64,000 nucleotides of DNA from Brevibacillus_D fluminis_A (GCF_052072235.1 NZ_CM125436.1:3590001-3654000); one strand, 5' to 3'; positions 26,565 through 35,524 are shown, counted from the first letter of the stretch. Notes: generated by a model not told the origin, from the letters alone. Numbers and translations are program-made.

Positions 26565-27233
26565 ATGCTGATGACATTAAAAGGCGGTCTGGTCGTATCC
26601 TGCCAGGCCCTCGAAGACGAGCCGCTGCATGGCGCGCAGTTTATGGAACGGATGGCCTTGGCGGCAAAGGCGGGCGGCGCCGTCGGTATCCGCGCCAACG
26701 GCTATGCTGACATCAAAGCGATCAAGGCAAGCGTCGACCTGCCTGTAATCGGCATTCACAAAATAAAGCTGCCCGGCTACGACGCGTTCATCACGCCGAC
26801 CAAACAGGCAGCCCAAACCGTCCATGATGCAGGTGCCGACATCATCGCGATCGATGCGACCACCCAAAGCCGCCCGGAAAAGCTGGAAGAATTGATCGCC
26901 TTCATCAAAACGACGCTCGGCACGTATGTGATGGCGGATGTGTCCACCGCCCAGGAAGGGCTGCGGGCGCAGGAGCTTGGCTGCGACCTCGTGGGCACGA
27001 CGTTGTCCGGGTACACGCAGGAAACAGCCGACCATATGCAGGAGCCGGATTTTACGCTCTTGCAAGATCTGGTGTCGACGCTGCATGTACCGGTGGTTGC
27101 GGAAGGGAGAATCCATACGCCCCAACAGGCAAAACAGGCTCTTTTGCTCGGCGCTTTTTGCGTGGTCGTCGGGGGTGCGATCACCCGTCCGCAAGAAATC
27201 ACGCGCCGCTTCGTCGAAGGGATGAAACCATGA
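26565..27233 (+). CDS. nanE: N-acylglucosamine-6-phosphate 2-epimerase (NanE)
   Basis: A 222-residue TIM-barrel epimerase converting ManNAc-6-P to GlcNAc-6-P in the cytoplasm. Family signatures are GGLVVSCQALEDEPLH at the N-terminus, GIHKIKLPGYDAFITPT, DATTQSRP and VVAEGRI near the C-terminus. The gene follows the RpiR regulator by 42 bp and its stop overlaps the kinase start (ATGA). It supports breakdown of sialic acid or ManNAc; no NanA lyase is in the window. Confidence 0.94.
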   Translation: MLMTLKGGLVVSCQALEDEPLHGAQFMERMALAAKAGGAVGIRANGYADIKAIKASVDLPVIGIHKIKLPGYDAFITPTKQAAQTVHDAGADIIAIDATTQSRPEKLEELIAFIKTTLGTYVMADVSTAQEGLRAQELGCDLVGTTLSGYTQETADHMQEPDFTLLQDLVSTLHVPVVAEGRIHTPQQAKQALLLGAFCVVVGGAITRPQEITRRFVEGMKP

Positions 27234-28147
27234 AGGTTGCGATCGGGATCGATGTCGGCGGGACGAAGATTCGCGGCGGATTGGTTCGCGATGACGGAAA
27301 AGTGCTTCGCATAGCGGAGCTTCCGACGCATGCTGCAAAGGGCGGCACGGCCGTTATGGGGCGGATCATGGCATTGATCGATGAGTTGGGCGTCGCCCAC
27401 GCTTGCGGCATCGGGGTGGGTGCGACGGGACAGATCGGTCTTTCCGGTCAGATTTTGTCTGCGACCAGCACCTTTCCCGCTTGGGCAGGAATTGCGCTGC
27501 GCGATGAATTGACCGCCCGTTACGCCCTCCCCGTCCAAGTCGTCAACGATGTGCAAGCGATGGCGCTGGGCGAGCAGCATCACGGCGCGGGACGCGGGAT
27601 TGCCGATTTCGTATGCCTCGCGCTCGGCACCGGGGTCGGCGGCGCCATCGTCTCCGCAGGGAAGCTGGTTCGCGGGGCGAATGGCGCTGCCGGAGAGATC
27701 GGTCATCTCATCCTCCGCCATGGCGGTCGCCTCTGCCCCTGCGGGAAATCAGGCTGTCTGGAAGCTTACGTATCCGGGCGCGCGCTGGCCGAACGGTTTT
27801 ACGAAACGTACGGCATCCACAAAACCGCAAGCGCCATTTTGCAGGAAGCACAGTCCGGTGATCCGGCAGCACAGGCGATGCGTGACGAATTTGTCGGCGA
27901 CCTGTCATCCGGCATCGCTTCATTGGCGACACTGCTCAATCCGCGCAAGGTTATCCTCGGCGGCGGCATTGCCCAAAGCTTGGCGCCATTTCTGCCGATC
28001 ATCGCTCAGCAAGTGGTCCGTCAGCTGAGTCACGCCGCAGCGCTTGATTTTTCTGTGGAATTATCAGAATTACGCGACGAATCGATGCTGCTTGGCGCTG
28101 CCAGTCTGGTCTTTTCATCAACCAAATCGAGGGGGCGAACGTATTGA
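27230..28147 (+). CDS. nanK: ROK-family sugar kinase, probable N-acetylmannosamine kinase
   Basis: A 305-residue ROK kinase. The ATP motif GIDVGGTKIRGG is at the N-terminus and the zinc-binding CPCGKSGCLEAY, with the preceding GHLIL, about residues 160-190. The start ATG at 27230 overlaps the nanE stop. Placement directly after NanE makes ManNAc the likely substrate (ManNAc to ManNAc-6-P), though ROK enzymes can be glucokinases or fructokinases. The stop overlaps the TTG start of the next gene. Confidence 0.85.
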   Translation: MKVAIGIDVGGTKIRGGLVRDDGKVLRIAELPTHAAKGGTAVMGRIMALIDELGVAHACGIGVGATGQIGLSGQILSATSTFPAWAGIALRDELTARYALPVQVVNDVQAMALGEQHHGAGRGIADFVCLALGTGVGGAIVSAGKLVRGANGAAGEIGHLILRHGGRLCPCGKSGCLEAYVSGRALAERFYETYGIHKTASAILQEAQSGDPAAQAMRDEFVGDLSSGIASLATLLNPRKVILGGGIAQSLAPFLPIIAQQVVRQLSHAAALDFSVELSELRDESMLLGAASLVFSSTKSRGRTY

Positions 28148-29535
28148 AACAGCAACGAAAATGGCTGTCCGCCGTGGTGACACTGGGTCTTTTCGCCGGT
28201 CTTTCCGCCTGCAGTTCACCAGCGGCACAGCAGCAGCAACCAGCTGCTACCGGTGGCACTGACACGGGCAGCCAAGCGGCAGCACCTGCCAAACAGACGG
28301 TTACCATGCTCTATTGGCCTGGACCCGAAAGCGAAGCGATGCAAAAAGTGATCGACAACTATAACCAGACCAAAGGCGCACAGGATGGAGTCGAGGTGAA
28401 GATGGCTCCGGCTCCGCGCGAAGGCTTCTGGGAAAAAGAAGCGGCGATGATGTCGGCCGACAACAAAGATGTCGATGTGTATTTCACCGCCAGCTATAAA
28501 GTCGGCGAGCAAAAAAGCGATCTGGTTCCGTTGGACGACAAGCTCGGCGATCAGCTGAAGCTGTTTATCGGCACCACCATTGACTCTTTGAAAAACGATG
28601 GCAAAACGTACGGCATTCCGACCGACGTATCCAATCATTTCATGTATTACCGCAAAGACCTGGTCGAGAAGCTGTTGGCCGATCCGGCGTGGCAAGCCAA
28701 ATACAAGGAGATCAGCCTGAAGGTAGTTGGCAAAGAGCTTGTGCCAAAGCAGCCAGCCGAATGGAACTGGGATGATTTCACCGCAACCGCCGCCTTTTTC
28801 ACCCAAAGCTTGAACCCTGACTCTCCTACGCAGTACGGGACCGCGCTGCAGGCCAAAAACCTGATTTACAACGTGATGATTTGGGATGACGTGCTCTACT
28901 CATTCGGCGGCAGCTGGTACACAGGCGATGGCAAGCCGAATTTTGATTCGCCGGAAACGAGAAAAGCGTTGAATGTGTACGCGAACATCATGAAAAACGG
29001 CATCTCCCCTGCTGCTGCCTCCACATTTGAATATCCGGAAACCAATCAGGCGTTCCAGACGGGCAAGGCTGCATTCATTTTGCAATGGGGCGCGGCTTAC
29101 CATGAATTGACGGATCAGGCCAAGAGCGGGCAAGTTTTTGACAAAGTCGGAATCGCGCCGATCCCTGGCGACAAGCATGTGACACATGTGCACGCCCTTG
29201 GCGTCGGCATCAACAGCCATTCGGATAAACAGGAAGCCGCTCTGAAATGGCTGCAATATTTGGCTACACAGGAGGCGATGAAAACGTATGCCCAAAACGG
29301 CGGCATCCCGCCTGTCGCAGACGTGTTAAACGGCATGAAAGACCAGCGTCCCGAGTTCCCTTTCATCGCCGAGCACGTCGACAAATACGGATACGTCGCC
29401 GACACGGGCAGCCAGGTTTTCCCGATCCTCGAAGTGCTGGCGCGGCATTTTTCGGCCGTTTGGGCGGGGCAGGCGGACGCGGATCAAGCGGCAAAACAGG
29501 CGCAAGACGAGGTGAGCAAGCTGATTGGAAAGTAA
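28144..29535 (+). CDS. Sugar ABC transporter substrate-binding lipoprotein
   Basis: A 463-residue extracellular solute-binding protein of the carbohydrate (CUT1) type, anchored by a lipobox (FAGLSACSS) at about residue 23. A Gln/Ala-rich linker follows, then the binding fold. The start is a TTG at 28144 that overlaps the kinase stop (TTGA), preceded by GAGGGGGCG. Two permease genes follow; no ATP-binding gene is present, so it likely uses a shared MsmX-type ATPase encoded elsewhere. The context suggests an amino-sugar or sialic-acid-containing glycan fragment as ligand. Confidence 0.9.
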   Translation: MKQQRKWLSAVVTLGLFAGLSACSSPAAQQQQPAATGGTDTGSQAAAPAKQTVTMLYWPGPESEAMQKVIDNYNQTKGAQDGVEVKMAPAPREGFWEKEAAMMSADNKDVDVYFTASYKVGEQKSDLVPLDDKLGDQLKLFIGTTIDSLKNDGKTYGIPTDVSNHFMYYRKDLVEKLLADPAWQAKYKEISLKVVGKELVPKQPAEWNWDDFTATAAFFTQSLNPDSPTQYGTALQAKNLIYNVMIWDDVLYSFGGSWYTGDGKPNFDSPETRKALNVYANIMKNGISPAAASTFEYPETNQAFQTGKAAFILQWGAAYHELTDQAKSGQVFDKVGIAPIPGDKHVTHVHALGVGINSHSDKQEAALKWLQYLATQEAMKTYAQNGGIPPVADVLNGMKDQRPEFPFIAEHVDKYGYVADTGSQVFPILEVLARHFSAVWAGQADADQAAKQAQDEVSKLIGK

Positions 29536-30406
29536 CCGCGTGAAAAAAGCGCCTCGTGAAGCGTATTGGATGCTGGCCCCGCTAGCAGCAGTCGTGCTCG
29601 CACTGGTTGCCTTCCCTACGCTGTACGCCTATTCGGTCAGCCTGCTCGATGCCCGCCTGTCCTCCGACGCGGCGCCCTTCATCGGCCTTCACAACTATGC
29701 GTCGACGCTGACGAACGCATCGTTTTATGGATCGATCGCCTACAGCGCCAAATTCGCCCTGCTGGCAACCGTCGCAGAGCTTGTCGCAGGCATTGCGCTT
29801 GCGGTGCTGTTTAACAGATCGTTCCGGGGGAAAGGTATCGCGACCAGCCTCTTGCTGCTTCCCTTGATGGTCGCCCCCTCGCTCTTTGCCCTGATCTTTC
29901 GGCTGATGCTCAACGAATTCGTCGGCCTCATCCCGTATTATTTTTCACGATTGGGGATTTTGTTGAATCCGTTTGACCCCACATGGGTGGGGGCGACGCT
30001 CGTCATCATCGACGCGTTGCAGTGGGTTCCCTTTGTGTTCATCATCGTGTATGCCGGTTTGACGACCATCCCCGAGGAGTTGTATGAGGCGGCCAGGGTC
30101 GACGGAGCGACAGCGTGGCAAACGTTTGCCACCATCACGCTTCCCCTGCTCGTTCCAACGATCGCAACCGCAGCCTTTTTGCGCGGAATCGATGCGTTCA
30201 AAATTTACGACATGATTTATGTGCTGACAAACGGCGGGCCCGGCGAACTGACGACCAGCGTAAGTCTGTTCATTTACAAAAAAGCTTTTCTGGAAGGAAA
30301 CATTGGAGAAGCGAGCGCGGCGAGCATCTTGCTGACGTTCGTCCTCGCTCCTGTTCTCGGATTGGCGATGAAATATGTCGTGAAGCATGGGAGGGAAGGC
30401 GTGTGA
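29525..30406 (+). CDS. Sugar ABC transporter permease, first subunit
   Basis: A 293-residue integral membrane permease with six hydrophobic segments and the cytoplasmic EAA loop (EELYEAARVDGATAW) that contacts the ATPase. Two starts are possible: TTG at 29525 after GAGGTGAG, overlapping the binding-protein stop by 11 bases, or GTG at 29540 after GGAAAG. The stop overlaps the start of the second permease. Confidence 0.9.
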   Translation: MESNRVKKAPREAYWMLAPLAAVVLALVAFPTLYAYSVSLLDARLSSDAAPFIGLHNYASTLTNASFYGSIAYSAKFALLATVAELVAGIALAVLFNRSFRGKGIATSLLLLPLMVAPSLFALIFRLMLNEFVGLIPYYFSRLGILLNPFDPTWVGATLVIIDALQWVPFVFIIVYAGLTTIPEELYEAARVDGATAWQTFATITLPLLVPTIATAAFLRGIDAFKIYDMIYVLTNGGPGELTTSVSLFIYKKAFLEGNIGEASAASILLTFVLAPVLGLAMKYVVKHGREGV

Positions 30407-31221
30407 ACATCGTAAAACGAATCTTGTTTTGGCTGCTGCTCGCCTGTTCGCTCGCCATCTTTCTCGCCCCGCTCTTGCTCGACTTCATCACCTCGCTGAA
30501 AACGGAAGGCGACATCGCCTCGTTTCCGCCAAAGTGGGCCTTTTTGCCGACATTCGAGCATTATCAGTCCGTTTTTTCCAGCTCCGGCTATCCATTTGGC
30601 CAATTTTTCCTCAACAGCTTCCTGATCGCCGGCACCGCCAGCGTCGCGACTGTTGCCATCTGCTTGCCTGCCGCTTATGCCATGGTGCGATACGGCGTGG
30701 GGAGCCGGCGCTTCTTTTCTTTCATCGTCAGTCTGAAGCTGCTGCCGCCGATCGTTTTTGCCATTCCGTATTTTGCCATGTTTCAGTTCGTCGGGTTGCT
30801 CGATACGACCGGACTCATCTGGGTGGCCGTCATCATGAACATCCCGTTGACGCTGCTATTGATGGTCGGGTTCATCCAGGAGCTGCCCAAAGAAATGGAA
30901 GAGGCAGCGGTCATGGACGGATGCGCGCCCACCGCCATCTTGACCAGGATCGTCTTGCCGCTCATCGCACCCGGCGTGGCTGCGGCCGCCATTCTCACGT
31001 TTATTTTCACCTGGAACGAGTTTTTATTCGTGCGCATCTTAAGCGATGTGAAAGCGATGACGACGACGGTCGGGTCCACGCTGTTCATCCAGGCTTATGG
31101 CATCCGCTGGGGCGACATTGCCGCCGCGATCGCACTCTCTGTGCTGCCGCCGCTCCTCTTTACGTTTTTTGTCCAGCGCTATTTGGTGAAAGGACTGTCG
31201 ATGGGTGCGGTGAAAGGATAG
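30403..31221 (+). CDS. Sugar ABC transporter permease, second subunit
   Basis: A 272-residue MalG-type permease. The EAA loop reads KEMEEAAVMDGCAPTAI. The GTG start at 30403 overlaps the stop of the first permease (GTGA) and is preceded by GGGAGGGAAGG. A longer open frame exists upstream but is inside the first permease. A strong terminator follows at 31229-31264, closing the operon. Confidence 0.9.
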   Translation: MNIVKRILFWLLLACSLAIFLAPLLLDFITSLKTEGDIASFPPKWAFLPTFEHYQSVFSSSGYPFGQFFLNSFLIAGTASVATVAICLPAAYAMVRYGVGSRRFFSFIVSLKLLPPIVFAIPYFAMFQFVGLLDTTGLIWVAVIMNIPLTLLLMVGFIQELPKEMEEAAVMDGCAPTAILTRIVLPLIAPGVAAAAILTFIFTWNEFLFVRILSDVKAMTTTVGSTLFIQAYGIRWGDIAAAIALSVLPPLLFTFFVQRYLVKGLSMGAVKG

Positions 31222-31228
31222 ACACGCC

Positions 31229-31264
31229 AAAAAACGTTCGGGCATTTGGCTCCGGACGTTTTTT
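31229..31264 (+). terminator. Terminator of the amino-sugar operon
   Basis: AAAAAACGTTCGG pairs with CCGGACGTTTTTT across a short loop, with a T-run on the plus strand. It lies eight bases after the last permease stop. Confidence 0.85.
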
Positions 31265-31367
31265 GCCGTTTTCGTTTGTACAGTTGTGTTTTGCAAAAGG
31301 CTAGACGCGGCCGAAATGGGGTACGTTATGGGCAGGCCTCACGATAAATCGATGCGGGGGGAAGCGC

Positions 31368-32681
31368 ATGCAGCAAAAGACGAAATCCGGCACTTTTTTT
31401 CCGCGGTCTGCCAAAGGCGCAGTCAGCCAGGATTGGTCACCGCCCAGCGCCGCTCAACCGCTGCGCCGCAAGGAAGGCCATCTCGACAATCAGGCAAAAC
31501 TTTTGCTTTTGGTCAACATTTTGTTCATCGCGGCGAGCACGCTATCCGGCGCTTTCGTCACCGTCTATTTGTGGAAAGTGAAAAGCCAGTTTGCCCCGAT
31601 CGCGTGGTTCACCTTTGCCACCCATTTCGCTGGCGCGCTGACCTTCTGGCTGGCGGGCGCATGGATCAAACGTGCGAACAAGATGAACGCCTTGCGCGCA
31701 GGCATGGCGGTTTCCGCTTTTTTTTATCTGCTCGTATTGCTGCTGGGTCAACATACCGTCCAGTACGCTGCATTGCTTGGGATCGTACAAGGACTTGCTT
31801 CCGGCTTTTTTTGGCTTGCCTTCAATGTCGTCTATTTTGAAATAACCGAGCGGGACAACCGCGACCGCTTCAATGGCTGGTCAGGCCTCCTGGCATCCGG
31901 GGCCGGCATGCTTGCGCCATGGATCTCCGGCTTGCTCATTGCGAAAATGCCGGATAAAACCGGCTACACGCTCATCTTCTCGCTTTCGCTTTGCTTGTTC
32001 ATCGTCGGCATGATCGTAAGCTTCTTTTTGCAAAAGCGGCAGACGGATGGCGACTATTCGTGGCAGTTCGCGTTCCGCACGCTCCGCAACAACCCGAACT
32101 GGCGCTTGGCGGCAGGCGCTTTGGCCGGACAAGGGCTGCGGGAAGGCGTATTCGGCTTCATGATCAGCCTCTTGGTTTACATCTCGACGAAAAGCGAGCT
32201 GTCGCTCGGCAATTATTCGCTCGTGACCTCTGCGGTCGGGCTTGCCAGCTATTTTTTCATCGGCAAGCTGTTTAAGCCCGCCTACCGGAAATGGAGCATG
32301 CTTGCGGGTGCTGTCGTGATGACCGGCGTCCTGCTCATCTTTTTTTGGCAAATCAGCTATACGACGCTGCTTGTATTCGGCATCGCCGTCGCCTTGGCCT
32401 ATCCGTTGTACTCGGTTCCCATCCTCTCCACCGTCTTCGACCTGATCGGGACGAATGCGGAAGGCGTCCAGCATCGGGTCGAGTATGTCGTGCTCCGCGA
32501 ATTCGCGCTTGATGCCGGACGGATGATCGGCGTTCTGCTGTTTCTTGCCGTCACATCGGTGAGTACGGACCCTGCGACGCTGAAATGGCTGATCCTGGCG
32601 CTCGGCAGCGGCCCTTTGATCGCCTGGCTTTGCCTATCACGGCTGTTTTCCATCGTGCACAGCGAGCGGACGGACGGGTAA
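31368..32681 (+). CDS. MFS transporter
   Basis: A 437-residue membrane protein with about twelve hydrophobic segments of the major facilitator superfamily, close in feel to YqgE-like Bacillus transporters. An unusual cytoplasmic N-terminal tail of about 40 residues rich in Lys, Ser and Pro precedes the first helix. The start ATG at 31368 follows GGGGGAAG closely. It is separated from the sugar operon by a terminator, so the substrate cannot be inferred from context. Confidence 0.85.
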   Translation: MQQKTKSGTFFPRSAKGAVSQDWSPPSAAQPLRRKEGHLDNQAKLLLLVNILFIAASTLSGAFVTVYLWKVKSQFAPIAWFTFATHFAGALTFWLAGAWIKRANKMNALRAGMAVSAFFYLLVLLLGQHTVQYAALLGIVQGLASGFFWLAFNVVYFEITERDNRDRFNGWSGLLASGAGMLAPWISGLLIAKMPDKTGYTLIFSLSLCLFIVGMIVSFFLQKRQTDGDYSWQFAFRTLRNNPNWRLAAGALAGQGLREGVFGFMISLLVYISTKSELSLGNYSLVTSAVGLASYFFIGKLFKPAYRKWSMLAGAVVMTGVLLIFFWQISYTTLLVFGIAVALAYPLYSVPILSTVFDLIGTNAEGVQHRVEYVVLREFALDAGRMIGVLLFLAVTSVSTDPATLKWLILALGSGPLIAWLCLSRLFSIVHSERTDG

Positions 32682-32821
32682 CGGGTTCCTTTTCTGCTGA
32701 ACTGAGCTGCCGTTCGCAAAAAAAATGCACGCCAAGGAAACAAACGTTCTTCATGGGACTTCCCTTTTCCCGATATTTCCATTACTATGAGGGTATACTG
32801 AGTGAAAGGGTGTTACGCCAC

Positions 32822-33097
32822 ATGAACAAAACTGAGCTGATCGCAAAAGTTGCTGAAACAGCAGAATTGACCAAGAAAGATGCTACGAAAGCAGTAGACG
32901 CTGTCCTGGATGCAATCGCTGATTCTTTGAAAGCAGGGGACAAGGTCTCCCTCATCGGCTTCGGTAACTTTGAAGTGCGTGAGCGCGCGGCTCGCAAAGG
33001 TCGCAATCCGCAAACCGGCGAAGAAATCGAAATCGCTTCCAGCAAAATTCCTGCGTTTAAACCGGGAAAAGAATTGAAAGACGTTGTGAAACAGTAG
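32822..33097 (+). CDS. hup: DNA-binding protein HU
   Basis: A 91-residue HU/HBsu, the abundant nucleoid protein. The beta-arm signature GFGNFEVRERAARKGRNPQTG is plain, as is the N-terminal MNKTELI. A TATACT at 32794-32799 is a good -10 element with no clear -35. The codon choice is strongly biased, as expected for a highly expressed gene. A strong terminator follows. Confidence 0.97.
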   Translation: MNKTELIAKVAETAELTKKDATKAVDAVLDAIADSLKAGDKVSLIGFGNFEVRERAARKGRNPQTGEEIEIASSKIPAFKPGKELKDVVKQ

Positions 33098-33111
33098 TCG
33101 ATACATAGGAA

Positions 33112-33140
33112 TAAGCGCCCGAGTTGCGGGCGCTTTTTTT
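33112..33140 (+). terminator. Terminator after HU
   Basis: AAGCGCCCG and CGGGCGCTT form a nine-base stem with a four-base loop followed by seven T. Confidence 0.92.
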
Positions 33141-33143
33141 CGC

Positions 33144-33302
33144 TTAAAAATCAAAGACTTTGCTCATCTGCAGCCAGCGTCGAGCGACTACGGCTGGAGT
33201 CTGCAAGGAATTTTGAATGCGCTCTGCGCTTGAGGCGAACGGCATATCGAGAAAGTGTGCGGCGATTTTGCTGTCCTGGAAAACAGCATTTTGAACGATC
33301 AC
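33144..33302 (-). CDS. Possible small ORF or gene remnant
   Basis: An open frame of 52 codons from a GTG at 33302 to TAA at 33144; the frame is open further upstream to about 33380 but without another start. The predicted peptide (ending RRWLQMSKVFDF) has a balanced composition and looks protein-like rather than random, yet I do not recognise it and the ribosome binding site is poor. The stretch between the two terminators here would otherwise be about 200 bp of empty sequence. Confidence 0.3.
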   Translation of the reverse strand: MIVQNAVFQDSKIAAHFLDMPFASSAERIQNSLQTPAVVARRWLQMSKVFDF

Positions 33303-33344
33303 CTGCTCAACAAGCAGCCAACTCCATAACCTATCGATGTATAC

Positions 33345-33377
33345 AAAAAACGAACCTTCGGCAGGTTCGTTTTTTTA
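33345..33377 (-). terminator. Terminator after the VOC-family gene
   Basis: AAAAAACGAACC and GGTTCGTTTTTTT form a 12-bp stem with a short TTCGGCA-type loop and A/T runs on both sides; it closes the gene at 33400-33810. Confidence 0.9.
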
Positions 33378-33399
33378 TGCCCATATGACACTTCTTGGT

Positions 33400-33810
33400 T
33401 TACTTGTCCTGATCCTCTTCGGCGGAAGGCCAGCCCCCCCACAAACTCGAGAGGTGACCATCCAGGTCGCGAAACATGAAGCTGTAACCGCCGCCCTTTT
33501 TGTATACCATCTCGCCGACTTCAACCCCTTTTTCCTTAAGCTCGGCGTAAACCGCGTGAATTTCATCCACCTGGAGTGACAAAATCGGCTGCGGCTGGCC
33601 GTTCATATCGCAAAAATCAAGGCGCGGCACCTCCGGCGAGCGAATCAATCCGAGTCCCACACCGCCCACATTCAGCCACGCTTCATTGTCGCCCGGCGTA
33701 AACGGGAATGTGAAAGGAATGCCCAGCAGCTCTTGATACCATTTAACTGATGCTTCCAGATTTTTAACCGGTAATTGAATGACAGCGAAATTTTTTACTT
33801 TCACACTCAT
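33400..33810 (-). CDS. VOC (glyoxalase/bleomycin-resistance) family protein
   Basis: A 136-residue protein of the vicinal oxygen chelate superfamily. The N-terminal VIQLPVKNLEASVKWYQELLG and the C-terminal YSFMFRDLDGHLSSLWG are hallmark blocks. The start follows GGAAAGGAG. No specific substrate can be assigned. The neighbouring sigma-factor gene ends in a stretch clearly resembling this protein's C-terminus. Confidence 0.85.
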   Translation of the reverse strand: MSVKVKNFAVIQLPVKNLEASVKWYQELLGIPFTFPFTPGDNEAWLNVGGVGLGLIRSPEVPRLDFCDMNGQPQPILSLQVDEIHAVYAELKEKGVEVGEMVYKKGGGYSFMFRDLDGHLSSLWGGWPSAEEDQDK

Positions 33811-33875
33811 GCTTTCAGCTCCTTTCCTTTTTCACAATACGATAAACGAAGCCGATCGACAAAAAGAAACGGTGC

Positions 33876-34604
33876 TCACGAATTTTGTACGAAAGACAAC
33901 AAATGGCCATCCGGATCGCGGAGGCAAAAGGAATACTGGCCGCCTGACGCACAAATTTTCTCTACGCGGACCCCTTTTTCCGTCAAAAGCAAGTATGTGC
34001 GACAAATTGCGGCTGGGTCGCCCGCCCGAAACCCGGCCAAAAACTGCTCAAAAACGTCTTTCGGCATAAAAGCAGCCGCGTCTTCTTTCTTTTTACCAGA
34101 AGGTGGCTTGTCCGGCACATCACGCGGTTCTGCTGCCAATTCAGTAAGGCGCAGGCGTGCCCGTTTGACACCTTCCTTCACGGCCCCTACCGTCATGTGC
34201 AGAAACTTTGCCGTCTCCGGCGCGGTGAAGGAAAAAATATCGATTAACAAAATGAGCACCATTTGGCGAACATTCAGTCGATTCGCCAGCTGCTCGAATG
34301 CTTCGCGAATGAGGAAATCAGGCCTACTGCTACCTGCCGGCTGGTGCCATTCTTCCTCGAATATTGCCTCCTGGCTTTTTGCTTTTTTTTTTCGCCAGTG
34401 GTCAATCCACGCATGGTGAGCGACCCGTTTGACATACGCTTTGGTCACTTCCCGCTCCGGTGCGCTTTGCAGCGAGCGGTACAGCTTGGTGAGCGTCTCC
34501 TGCAGCAAATCTTCAGCATCCCACTCATTGCCTGCAAGCTGTCGGCAATATTGTTTGAGCGCTGGCAAAAACGGTTCCAACCTTGTAAAGGATACCTCTA
34601 TCAT
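33876..34604 (-). CDS. Sigma-70 family (ECF-like) factor with a VOC-like C-terminal tail
   Basis: A 242-residue sigma factor with region 2 (about 10-75, AGNEWDAEDLLQETLTKLYR) and region 4 (about 115-165, ETAKFLHMTVGAVKEGVKRARLR). After a linker, the start of an NTF2/SnoaL-like extension seems to begin (FEQFLAGFRAGDP) but breaks off after about 20 residues. The last 35 residues instead resemble the end of VOC proteins (GQYSFCLRDPDGHLLSF), much like the adjacent gene. An in-frame deletion fusing two genes is likely. The ATG at 34604 follows GGAGGG. Target promoters are unknown. Confidence 0.8.
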   Translation of the reverse strand: MIEVSFTRLEPFLPALKQYCRQLAGNEWDAEDLLQETLTKLYRSLQSAPEREVTKAYVKRVAHHAWIDHWRKKKAKSQEAIFEEEWHQPAGSSRPDFLIREAFEQLANRLNVRQMVLILLIDIFSFTAPETAKFLHMTVGAVKEGVKRARLRLTELAAEPRDVPDKPPSGKKKEDAAAFMPKDVFEQFLAGFRAGDPAAICRTYLLLTEKGVRVEKICASGGQYSFCLRDPDGHLLSFVQNS

Positions 34605-34689
34605 ACGTTCCCTCCGCATACCTTTTGCTTCTTCCTTTTCCATTCTCATGAACCTACGAATAAATGTCAATCATTGGCACAAATGCACA

Positions 34690-34727
34690 AAAAAAGAACC
34701 TCTTCCACATGGGAAGAGATTCTTTTC
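34690..34727 (-). terminator. Terminator after the nitroreductase gene
   Basis: AAAGAACCTCTTCC pairs with GGGAAGAGATTCTTT around a short loop; the minus strand continues in T residues. Confidence 0.85.
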
Positions 34728-34740
34728 TCGCTTTCATCGA

Positions 34741-35388
34741 CTACTCAATGAAATGTGTGATTTCGGCCACTTCTTTGCGAGGCAGCTTTTTCGGCGTATC
34801 TTGCGGATGGCCCAGCGCGATGACCATGTTGATCTGCTTTTCGGCCGGAATGCTGAGCATTGCTCTCAGCTTGTCCGCCGCCAACAGGACAGGTCCGGTC
34901 ATCGGGCATGTGCCCAACCCTTTTGCATGCGCAGCCAGCATCAGGTTTTGCGATGCCAGGCAGCTGCTCTTGATGCCTTCCTCGTCCCAAACGTTATGCG
35001 GAACCAGTTCAATCGGTTCAAAGATTTTTTCACGGAATTTCGATTCATACGGCGTCGCCAGGCAAACGATCAGGACAGGCGCATCCGAAAAGGCGGTTGC
35101 ATACGGTCCAAAGGAGCGCACCAGCAATCTGCCTTCTTTTTCGAAGCCTTTTTCCGTCGCTTGCGCCGCTTTTTCATGCAGGGCATCCCATGTCATTTGC
35201 TCGATTTCTTTAATTTTGTCGCGGTTGGTTATGACGATGAATTCCCATGTCTGCGAGTTGGTGTCGCTCGGAGCGTAGCGGGCGCAGTCGATGATATCCT
35301 CGATGTCCTCGCGCGTTACCGGTTGCTCCGTGAATTTGCGAATGCTCCGTCGTCCATGGATGATTTCTTTCAATGCCAAAAAATCCAT
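34741..35388 (-). CDS. Nitroreductase-family FMN oxidoreductase
   Basis: A 215-residue flavin reductase. The N-terminal HGRRSIRKFTEQPV is the FMN-phosphate block, SDTNSQTWEFIV the second, and the C-terminal region has the VIALGHPQDTP motif typical of the family. It reduces nitro compounds, quinones or related substrates using NAD(P)H. The start follows AAGGGAGC. It is a single gene with its own terminator. Confidence 0.9.
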   Translation of the reverse strand: MDFLALKEIIHGRRSIRKFTEQPVTREDIEDIIDCARYAPSDTNSQTWEFIVITNRDKIKEIEQMTWDALHEKAAQATEKGFEKEGRLLVRSFGPYATAFSDAPVLIVCLATPYESKFREKIFEPIELVPHNVWDEEGIKSSCLASQNLMLAAHAKGLGTCPMTGPVLLAADKLRAMLSIPAEKQINMVIALGHPQDTPKKLPRKEVAEITHFIE

Positions 35389-35524
35389 CTAAAAAGCTCC
35401 CTTATGTTTATTTGCGCAACGATCATTATATCGCAAAACTACACGTTTTCGAAACTCTAAAACGCAACTCCCGGATTTGCCGCAATTTTCTGCCTTCCTA
35501 TCCCGTCTTGTTCAGATCGCACAC

